This document shows positions 55,723 through 64,000 of a stretch of 64,000 nt of DNA, in pieces. Under the pieces are notes generated by a model, which did no database searches, was not told where the DNA came from, and worked only from the letters and a program-made list of their open reading frames with translations. Both the position numbers and the translations under genes were made by a program. Each line of letters opens with the position of its first letter. The stretch's first letter is position 1. The stretch comes from Chenopodium formosanum (taxonomy: Eukaryota > Streptophyta > Magnoliopsida > Caryophyllales > Amaranthaceae): contig CM044869.1 of assembly GCA_024500155.1 (NCBI GenBank), positions 37,096,398 to 37,160,397 on the forward strand, written 5' to 3'.

Positions 55723-56215
55723 TTTATAAAGAGAAATTGAAGGTGAAAGAGATGAAAGAAAGAATGAGAAAACAAGAATAAGAAAATCTAGGTAAATAGG
55801 CGCGCTCGATCAGGCAAACTCCCTGATTTCTTGAAATTCACTTGCGCGCCTCATCGCGCGAGCTGCGCCTCATCGGGCACGAACTTCGCCTCGATTTCTT
55901 GTCTCGATGGCTCGCCCGATCGAGCGAGCTTTGCCTAGAATATCTTTTGAGATGGCTTAATTTCTCCAAAAATGTGCCTAATCGGGCACCCACGCCCAAT
56001 TAGACGAGCTTTCTTTTGTTTTTAACGTCTACTTGCGCGCCCAATCTTGCGGCATCGCTCGATCGGGCAGATTTCGGCCTTTTTTTTCTTCTTTTCTTGC
56101 GGCGCCCGATCGGGCAACATTGCTCGATCCAGCAGATGTCTGAGCTTTTTTAACCATCCTTGCGCGCTCGATCTGGCGAGCTCCACTTGATTGGGCCCAC
56201 TGCCCAGTTAGGACT
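55723..56215 (-). promoter_or_regulatory. U3-like promoter before ORF3 of K (TATA plus GC-palindrome array)
   Basis: A TTTATAAA box at 55723-55730 lies about 200 bases before the ORF3 ATG. From 55799 to 56215 there are many CGCxCGATCGGGCG-like motifs, beginning 69 bp upstream of the box. In the D LTRs the same kind of array begins 67-74 bp upstream of the TATA box. This suggests ORF3 has its own promoter built like the LTR promoter. Confidence 0.5.
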
Positions 56216-56399
56216 TGTGATATCCTTCGACTTTTTCTCTTTCAATCTTCCTACTTCATGGCTCAAAACCTGCACAACATACTTTACACATGTAAAATTT
56301 ATACTCTCTCACCTCTCTAAAAAGAATGCAAACAAATAAAAGCTAGTATAAAAAGCATAAAGCGCTGGTTTATAAAGGTCTCGCTCGACCTTTTGTACC

Positions 56400-57600
56400 T
56401 TAGCTCAAAAATGAGAGTGGATTTAGGTCGATTTCATTCACCACTCTAACGGCAGCTCCTTCGTAGTACACCTTCAATCGTTGACCATTGACCTTGAATT
56501 CTTCACCTTTGTCATTTACTAGATCAACCAAACAAAATTTATTCAACTTACTAATGGTAAAAGGACCCAACCACCTAGACCTTAGCTTTCTTGGGGAGAG
56601 ATTGGGCCTAGAGTTAAATAGTAGAACCATGTCTCCCGGTGCAACTCTCTTGGCAGGATCTTCTTGTCGTGCCACTTCTTCGTTTTCTCCTTGTAAATTT
56701 GCGCACTGTCATACGTTGACAATCTAAACTCATCCAACTCATTGAGTTGGAAAAGTCTATTCTCACCCGCAACCGTAAAATCCATATTAAGTTTCATGAT
56801 TTCCCAAAAAATTTGTACTCTAATTCAACGGGAAGATGACATGCCTTACCGTACACTAGTCTATAAGGAGAAGTACCAATTGGTGTTTTGAATGCGGTCA
56901 TATACGCCCCAAGTTTGCCACCTAGATTCATACTCCAATCCTTCCTTGACTTAGCTACCACATTTTCTAGAATCGACTTGATTTCTTGATTGGATACGTC
57001 AACTTGACCACTTGTTTGAGGATGATAACTAAGTCATATCCTATGGTAGACTCCGTAATTCTTTAGAAGGTTGTCCAATTGTCCTTCATGGAAGTGAGAA
57101 CCACCATCACTAATGATAGCTCGTGGGACACCAAATCTTGGAAATAGGGTCTTCTTGAAAAGTTTCATGACCACCATGGCATCATTTGTTGGTGAAGCAA
57201 TGGCCTCCACCCATTTGGACACATAATCAACGGCCACGAGCATGTAACAATTCTCATTGGAAGATAGGAACAGCCCCATATAGTAAATACCCCAAACATC
57301 AAAAATTTCGACTTCAAGTATCCTAGTTTAGGGCATCTCGTGCCTCCTCAAAGTATTGCAGGTCCTCTTGCAAGAATCACAACACATTATAAATAACCGC
57401 ACATCCTTGAACAATGTAGGCAAAAGAAGCCTGATTCATTAGGCTTTGCTACGTTTTAGAAGGGCCATCATGCCCACCATATAGAGAGTTGTGGCGAAGT
57501 TGTAAGATACCATTCACTTCCCATTCGAGGACACACTTGCAAATAGTCCATCTAGGACATCTCCGGAGGTAGTATACCGCCTACCAAATAATTGGCATAG
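56400..57600 (-). pseudogene. Integrase of element K
   Basis: The C-terminal frame (56400-56675) has R-S-R-W-L-G-P-F-T-I, the GPY/F module. 56582-56797 carries L-N-E-L-D-E-F-R-L. The core frame (57034-57279) reads V-A-V-D-Y and I-S-D-G-G-S-H-F, so two catalytic Asp are kept. The Glu region near 56990 is readable after a shift. The zinc-finger part (57300-57600) is broken. Confidence 0.83.
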
Positions 57601-58030
57601 TTGGCATACCAAGGTTCTTGTGACATAATTGCAAGGAGATTATCATCAAGAAGGGAATCATCTATAGGTTTAGAATCCTTACCTCCATCATACCTGATCC
57701 CAAACAAGTGGTCTGCAACTACATTCTATGCTCCCTTTTTATCCCTAAAATCAATGCGAAAATTATGGAGAAAAGGCACCCGACGAAGGAGTCTAGGGTT
57801 GGTCTCTACCTTGGGAATGAGATACTTCAATGCTGCATGGTCAATAAACAATAATTTTATAATCAACCAAGTATGATCCAAATTTCTCTAACGCATAAAT
57901 CACAGCAAGAAACTCCTTCTCTATGGTGGAATAGTTAACTTGAGCCTCATCTAAAGTTTTACTCTCATAATAAATTGCATGCAAAACTTTGTTCTTCCTT
58001 TGGCCAAGCACGACGCCTACTGCATAACAC
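57601..58030 (-). pseudogene. RNase H end of element K, cut by a CACTA element
   Basis: Matches RNase H of D2: the G-Q-R-K-N-K-V-L-H-A-I-Y-Y region on the minus strand near 57960-58015, then Q-H-A-A-L-K-Y-L. Frames are shifted several times. The sequence stops at 58030, where CACTA begins. Confidence 0.78.
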
Positions 58031-58136
58031 CACTAAAATTTCCGTGGTTTTTAGAAGCTTTTTAGGCTTATTTTCGACACCAAAAAGCGTCGAAAATTAT
58101 TCTCGACGCTTCTAAGACGCTTCTTAGAAGCGTCGA

Positions 58137-58829
58137 AAAATAGTGAGTCGAGAAAATTACTCGACCCAAAAAAGCATCGCAAATATCGACGCTTTTTATT
58201 GTCCGAATTCGTATACGAAGCGTCGATATTCGCATTGTTTCGCGTACTTTCTCAAATTTCTCGACGCTTTTTTCTGTCTATAATCGCTTATTTGGCGACA
58301 CTTTTTTAAGTCTCTGATTTCATATTTTTAATGTACGATATTTTACCGATGCTTTTTTGTGTCCATAATTTAAAATTGGGGAACACCTTTTCAAGTCCAT
58401 ATTCTCTATAAAAATATTCAATGTGGAGAATATTTATATTACTAGCAAAGATACTCCATATCATAGCATTAAACAAAATCAGAAGAAAAAGTTTACCCAT
58501 AAATTCAAATTTATTCATAATTAAACAAGAGTACAAATTAGTATGTATACATATGTAAAATATAATGCAAAAAACTATTATATTCTAACATTATTAATCC
58601 ATGTGAGCTACCGTGATGGATAAAAGAAAAGTACAAACTAATATTCATTTACAAGACATTCGATCTCTTAAACTGCTAACGTTAAATAAAAATGCATAGT
58701 TTCAATTCTACAACTATTTCGAAAAACACGCAACTTCTCTCTATTGAATTGGAGCTAATTTAACGTCTTCATGGAACGACTTGATTAATATTTAGACTTG
58801 GACACATATAATAGTCATAACATCCTGCT
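58137..58829. other. Left subterminal region and interior of CACTA I
   Basis: Further motif copies at about 58188, 58217 and 58259, then AT-rich sequence without a frame. Confidence 0.55.
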
Positions 58830-59149
58830 CACTAGTACAATGTTGGGCTTAAGTAACACCCTTTGGTAACACTTTAACAAATTCATGATTGTTTGATTTT
58901 TACGTAACACTTTTCTAACATTGTGGTATTAGGTAACTTTTTTGTAACACTTTAAAATTATGTAGCACTTTCTTGTAACACTTTGATATTATGTATCACT
59001 TGGCTGTAATACTTTTTTTTAATTTCTTTTTACTTATCAAAACTGTTTACCTACTTCAAAAATAAAATCGACCCTCATTCAATCGAGCCTCCATAGACTA
59101 ATACTAACCTAACTTTCTTCCTCCCTCTTTCCCTCGTATTTATCCCTTC

Positions 59150-61385
59150 CTCAGCTTCCACTACACCTCATTTCCTCGGCTTCCACCGCTACCCTCTTCT
59201 CGCTCCCGGTGCTCCATCATAGCCCCCGTCCACCACAGCCTACCTGCATCGATCAAAAGTGTTGCTCCAACTCGAAGATGTACACAACAGCCCGTGCTCC
59301 AATTGAAGAGACAACGATTGCCACCTATTAGCTTCCGTCCTCGGCCGCTTCCACCTTAAAGTCAAGGTTAGGGTTAGTTGTTTTCTCTCCTTTCCATTAT
59401 CAACAAGAATTTGAGTTAGCTAAAGTTAGGGTTTTGATTCTCTTTCTCTGATCTTGTTATGATTTATTAATTTGATGTTGAATTTGCCTATTAACATATT
59501 TAATTTCACGATTTTCATTCATACTCAATTTTACATGCATCTGTATTGGTTGAAGTATTTAGATGAGTTTGGGATTTTTCGTTTTTTCTTTATTTCGATT
59601 ACTTCTGATTAGATGAGTTTGGGATTTTTCGTTTTTTCTTTATTTTGATTACTGCTGATTAGATGAGTTTGGTTGAAGTATTTAGATGAGTTTTTGAATT
59701 TTCGTCACATAGTCTCTTTTAGCTTTGGTCAAAAAGAAATACGTGATCCTCCATTTTGATTACTCCATTATGACATAAAGTACAATTGGCATGTTTTTTA
59801 ATTGTATAGGGATTACTAGAGGAGTGTAGAATGCTGTTAATGAAAAGGGAAACGGAGGTGTTATCGATGGATTGTAAGTAAATCCGTTATTGGTTCCCAA
59901 AGGGAATTTAATTGTCTAGTGTCCAACGTTGGGCCGAAACTTTGCAGTTCTAAAGAGTTTGTCTGTTGTATCTACAACTCTGCATTTCCCTCTATTAGTA
60001 CAATGCTCAAACAAAGCACATTACTTAATCTTATGAAACTTCTCCTTTTCTTAAGTTTTACAAATAACTTAACCACTTAGATAAAATAAACTAGCCTTGG
60101 GAGGGGAGGGACGCTATTGGCATCATAGTGTATTTCAGTTATGAGGCAGCTTGGGAAATAAGTTGAGGAGTTTACACTGAGGAAGGAAATTAAGTAAAAC
60201 ATCAAGATCAGTGAAAAAATAAGTAGAATATTTTTTTAGGGGGTTTAACTTTATTTTTTCTTAGAATTGGGAGTGTCCAGTTTTTTGAAAAACTGGGATT
60301 GTAAACCCCATTTGATGATTTAATTTCATTGAATTTCAATTGCTACTTCTACCAACTTTCCTTCAAATTCTCTTCACCTATCTCAATTTTAATTTTTCTT
60401 ATTTTTCCATCCTAATACAGATTGATCCCCCCTGTCCCGTTTGCACTAATAATATTTATCCCCCTGTCCCGTTTTCATTCTAATACATATTGATCCCCCA
60501 TGTCCCGTTTAATTATATTATCTATTGAATGTGGCCATGAATACATTTTTATAAGTGACATTGGATGTGTGTGATATGGTGTGGGTAGTTTAGTAGACTT
60601 ATGTCTCGAGTTAAATTAGGACGGATATGGATAAGGTCCTTTTATGCTCTCTTGCCTACCATTTTTTTTTAATGTTTCTAAATGTTGATTTGTCAAGTAA
60701 CTGAAGAACAGGGATAGCTCCTATTTGCATATTGCACCAACTGATATTCGGGGTTCCCTTGGTTCTGTTAGCAAACTTTTTATGTGCATCAAGATTCTTT
60801 CTAACTATAGCATCGAGAAAGGTACAACTATTGATGATTTTCATATTTTTTTAGTTGATCTATTTTCTTTTATTTTGTAACTTATTTAATGATATTTGTT
60901 TTCTTTTGGCAGTTGATTTTCATTGTTGATACGATTCTTGTATTACTGTTGAGATTATTTATAAATTGAATTGTTGATGAAGTATTTGAGCATTGGTTCT
61001 GTAAATTTGTTGTGTGCTACGTCTGTGCTTCTGTGTTCAGCTTGTTTGCAAGGCCAAAAAGAACTGATTGTGCAATAATTAATTATGATAACTAATTTGA
61101 TGGGGTTTATGTTGTTTAATTGAATGGTTGATGTATCATTTGCTCTTTAATTTGAAGGACAATAATGCAGCTGTATCTTTATTCATGTTTATATATGTGA
61201 ATTATATAACTAGTAGTTTATAAGAATGTGCTTATGTATCTATATTCTTGGCCTCAATACTAATTGTTAAAAACTTATGTGATACTTTTAATTATTTTCA
61301 TGAATGCTTTATTTTTAGTTCTCTGATATATGATGTTTTCTCCCATATATAGGATCAAATGGATCAAGATGAAGGATTGGAGTAG
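59150..61385 (+). other. Possible spliced transcript inside CACTA H, little coding capacity
   Basis: A CT-rich first exon may end at 59366 (CAAG-GTTAG). An exon-like block at 59810-59873 has a good acceptor (ATTGTATAG) and a strong donor (GTAAGT). A last exon may start at 61353 (ATATATAG) with a 9-codon frame M-D-Q-D-E-G-L-E. No long frame joins them. It may be the remnant of a transposase or captured gene, or chance. Confidence 0.3.
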
Positions 61386-61896
61386 CAAGTAATGATGTCA
61401 CAAGCAACACGTTTGCATATTATGTAGTTGCCGATGTTTGGGGAGATCTATAAATACTACGGAGTACAAGATTAACTTAGATAAACGTTTTTTTTTTCCG
61501 AGATTGAAAAGTTCGGAGCTCTCTACAATTACTGTTGTTGTTGTCACTGTTGCTGCTGAATGCTGCTATCGTCTGCTACTACTGCTATTTGTTGATCTGC
61601 TAGCTGTTGTTGTTGTCTACTGTAAAGAATGTTGTGTGTTTGTAACTGCGCTGACCGCTACTTTGCTCTTTCTGTTTTTGGATTTGGTGATCTAGAGACA
61701 AAGTCAACTTTCGTTTAGTTTGGATTATTTGATTGTATATGGATCTTTTTACAAGAAAATATGAAATTATATCAATTTAAATTATTGTCTATTGTATATA
61801 TTAATTTCACAATCATGGTTAATTTTTGTACATTTAATGTTATTTTTATACATTTAAAAAAAAACCCGCATTTTTAAATAATCATAGTATTAGGAA

Positions 61897-61897
<1 letters not shown>

Positions 61898-61948
<51 letters not shown>
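61898..61948. repeat. (AAT) microsatellite, about 17 units
   Basis: Uninterrupted AAT units inside element H. Confidence 0.95.
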
Positions 61949-62561
61949 TGGTTTGCAAAAAGTGTTACATAATGTCGAATAAAGTGCTACTATATATGCC
62001 AAAAGATGATTGAAAAATGTTACCTAATAATCAACATTGTGTTACATTAGTTCAAAAAGTGATACATAATGTCGGACAAAGTAATACTATATGATTTAAA
62101 AATGTTACTAAAGATAAGTAAATGTTACATAAGAAATAAAAAAGTAACACTTCAAAAATGATACTAATAATATAAAAAGTGTTATATAAGAGGGTTTATA
62201 GTATCACTATTGAAAGTGTTACTATACGTTACCCAAAGTGTTACCAAAGATCTTAGGGAACATGGGCGGAAGTATCACCCAATAAAGTGTTACCTATTGT
62301 CTATAATAACACTTTTACCACTTTATGTAATATTTTTTGGATGTTACCTAAGGTTAGTTTTGTACTAGTGGCACCAATAACAAGCATGCCAGAGCTTGAA
62401 GTTAAAATTTTCCATATATTTTTGTTGGTTTAATAAAACATGTTTCTAGTTAGTGGTATATAGTCCCAACAAGAAAAATTGTATTAGATTTAAAAGACAG
62501 ACTACATATGTGAAATAAAAAATGTAACCAGCTGCATAACAAGGTTTCTAAAACTAGTTAC

Positions 62562-63120
62562 CTCTGGTTTCATTACTGAAGAGTATTGAAATTCCTAGTC
62601 CACAACACAAAAGTACTTCATGCTGCCAAATACTGATGTAGAAAATCAATAATTCCATCGATTATAAAACAATGCATGTTTGAGAAACCTACTTCATAGT
62701 TTTTGTAGTTGCATCTCAGGTCCTATATTATGAAAGAAAGAAACAACAAAGAGAAGGACACACAGATGATCTAGATTCCAAAAACAATTATTGCTCTTGT
62801 GGCATGAGACATAATAAAGGCCTTAACGCGGGTAAAGCACCTACTCATCATGTTAGGAAGCCCACCCAAATTATGTTTAGCCACTTCATGTTCAATTAAA
62901 GCCGAAGTATTCATTTAAGCAAACACACCCAACTTAAAGAAATAACCCCACATAGGCTTTAAGTGAGCAATAAACATCCCCGCTGCGATAGAACCATGGC
63001 AACAGACCACAAAAATTTCCAAAAGGCACAACTTCTGGCACACAATTCCAAATTTAGGAATTCTTGAGCCTAGATTGGATAAATTTTCAAGATCTATATC
63101 TTTCATGAAGGGATTATGGG
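62562..63120 (-). pseudogene. Exon-like fragments of an unidentified gene within CACTA I
   Basis: Block 1 (62771-63120) follows an acceptor-like TTTTTAG and is open for about 115 codons with one stop (62915). It includes N-P-F-M-K-D-I-D-L-E-N-L, A-H-L-K-P-M-W-G-Y-F-F-K-L-G-V-F-A and, after the stop, H-E-V-A-K-H-N-L-G-G-L-P-N. Block 2 (62562-62632) is 71 bases between CTACATCAG and a GAG-GTAACT donor, open as W-Q-H-E-V-L-L-C-C-G-L-G. I do not recognise the protein. CACTA elements often carry host gene pieces, which is the likeliest reading. Confidence 0.4.
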
Positions 63121-63941
63121 CTAAAAACAGCTACAGGTATATCATTTTTGGACAAACAGAATTGTAGCGCAAGGCAACTGTAAAATTACAACAGCAAAAT
63201 ATAGCGGTAACAGTACTGCGACAAATCTAAAAAAAAAACCTCCAAACTATGGTAATCTAATTGTTGAAAAATATAAAACATTGACACAACCACATAACAG
63301 ATACGATCTCCCCCAAAAAGTAATCCAACATAACTAGGAGGCTTCTCTTGTCACTCTTGAAAAAATGTTCCTACCCTAAAGACATGGTTTGATTTCTTAT
63401 AAGTAACTTAAGGTTTCAGTCTTTTAGATGTTAAAAGGGGTTTAATATTTAATCTAGCTTGTATTGTTTTTAATTTTGGAAATAACAATACATACTCAAT
63501 CTCCCCAAAATAACAAAAAATAAGGTTTAAAATGGTTTAGTCACACACAAATACTCACACCAATCCATCTAAGTAACTCCAATTATTTGATTTTTTTTGG
63601 AAGAGTAAGATCCTAAGTACTACTCCCGTAATACTTGTATGTAATTACTTCCTAAAGAAGAGAATAAAATAAAAAGTTAAAGTAACAACCATAATATCAA
63701 GAAAATAGCCAAATTCCCCATTCTGTTTAAACAATAAGAAGTTTGCAATTAAGAAACCAACCAATAACTCCAAAACATTTCAGAGCAAATCAAGCATATC
63801 AAGCAAATCCTACAAAAAAATAAAAACACAAAACCCCACTTAAATACTCAATCAGATCAGAAATTAAGCAAAAATTGAAACAAAATGCCTAATTTGACAT
63901 CAAAATTAAACCACAACAATTATAAAAAGCAAAATAACAGA

Positions 63942-63944
<3 letters not shown>
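63121..63944. other. AT-rich sequence, nothing recognised
   Basis: No frame, repeat or motif that I can support on either strand. It is probably interior of CACTA I. Confidence 0.5.

Positions 63945-63992
<48 letters not shown>
63945..63992. repeat. Poly(A) run of 48 bases
   Basis: Uninterrupted A. It could be a microsatellite or the tail of a retroposon on the plus strand; the flank beyond is too short to look for a target duplication. Confidence 0.9.
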
Positions 63993-63995
<3 letters not shown>

Positions 63996-64000
63996 AACAT

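Larger units (their letters stand above)
52039..58030 (-). mobile_element. Element K: Athila-like element, sister of D, truncated at both ends
   Basis: From right to left: RNase H, integrase, the C-terminal module, GC array, ORF3, 3' region, polypurine tract and the start of the 3' LTR. Gene order and motifs match D, but the sequence is clearly more diverged than D is from D2. The right end is cut by a CACTA element at 58031, the left end by LTR C at 52038. Confidence 0.9.
58830..62370. mobile_element. CACTA element H, 3,541 bp, nested in I
   Basis: Ends are CACTAGTACAA and TTGTACTAGTG, an 11 bp perfect terminal inverted repeat. Subterminal regions hold many TAACACTTT motifs on the left and AAAGTGTTA on the right. 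Flanks are GCT and GCA, so the 3 bp duplication matches at two of three bases. No transposase frame is seen. The interior has splice-like exons on the plus strand and a 50 bp tandem repeat (59561, 59611, partial 59661). Confidence 0.88.
58031..64000. mobile_element. CACTA element I, left end and interior (right end outside the window)
   Basis: Starts CACTAAAATTTCCGTGG inside the RNase H of K. At least six copies of an AGCGTCGA motif, in both directions, fill the first 300 bases, including a 34-base perfect stem-loop (58103-58136). Dense subterminal motifs of this kind are the transposase-binding regions of CACTA elements. Element H is nested in it. The right end and target duplication are not visible, so the extent to 64000 is inferred. 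Confidence 0.72.

Noticed and set aside
61438..61695. 85-codon plus-strand ORF in CACTA H
   Set aside because: Low-complexity Val/Leu/Thr product from GTT/GCT runs; not linked to the splice-like exons.
63945..63992. Poly(A) run read as proof of a LINE or SINE
   Set aside because: No reverse transcriptase, Pol III box or target duplication could be seen upstream; a plain A-run is as likely.
1..64000. Search for tRNA, rRNA, CRISPR array, riboswitch or organelle DNA
   Set aside because: The tRNA-like stretches are primer sites of LTR elements. No cloverleaf, regular spacer array, rRNA core sequence or organelle gene was recognised.

Overview
The window looks like a gene-poor, repeat-dense stretch of a flowering-plant nuclear genome, probably a eudicot and perhaps pericentromeric. 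It is AT-rich. Almost every recognisable coding segment belongs to an LTR retrotransposon or a CACTA DNA transposon, and most carry stops or frameshifts. I see no rRNA, tRNA, CRISPR, bacterial operon or intact single-copy host gene. Species is not determinable from sequence reading alone.

Layout. (1) 1-17048: element A, an Athila-like Ty3/gypsy element on the minus strand (LTR, tRNA-Asp-type primer site, gag, protease, RT, RNase H, integrase, then a hydrophobic ORF). Its RT is split by element B (2647-12017), a 9.4 kb non-autonomous element with two ~1.85 kb LTRs, one broken gag and no pol, flanked by ATAGA/ATAGG. (2) 17049-25598: two head-to-tail Ty1/copia fragments (F and G) on the minus strand. 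G is split by a 1,480 bp CACTA element with a perfect ATC target duplication. A 264 bp LTR scrap of the E family closes this block. (3) 25599-34525: gypsy fragment D2, split in its RT by element E (27261-33269, perfect CTATG duplication), a copia-related LTR element without coding capacity. (4) 34526-46047: element D, a nearly full-length Athila-like element (5' LTR, PBS, gag-pol, a third ORF, PPT, truncated 3' LTR). (5) 46048-49757: L, a decayed multi-exon transposon-type gene, then a plus-strand LTR (M) and an A-family LTR (C). (6) 52039-58030: element K, a sister of D, cut by a CACTA element (I) whose left end is at 58031. I carries a second CACTA element (H, 58830-62370) and exon-like fragments of an unidentified gene.

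How the parts relate. D and D2 appear to have shared one LTR and later lost its far end by a small-homology deletion; F and G look similarly head-to-tail. D and K share a third ORF placed behind its own U3-like promoter (GC-rich palindrome array plus TATA-like box). They also share a conserved region between ORF3 and the 3' LTR that is open on the opposite strand. Every LTR family whose promoter can be read here has its own GC-rich or ACGT-rich palindromic motifs upstream of the TATA box. These three patterns are the most novel signals in the window. All dating and identity statements are by eye; no alignment was run.
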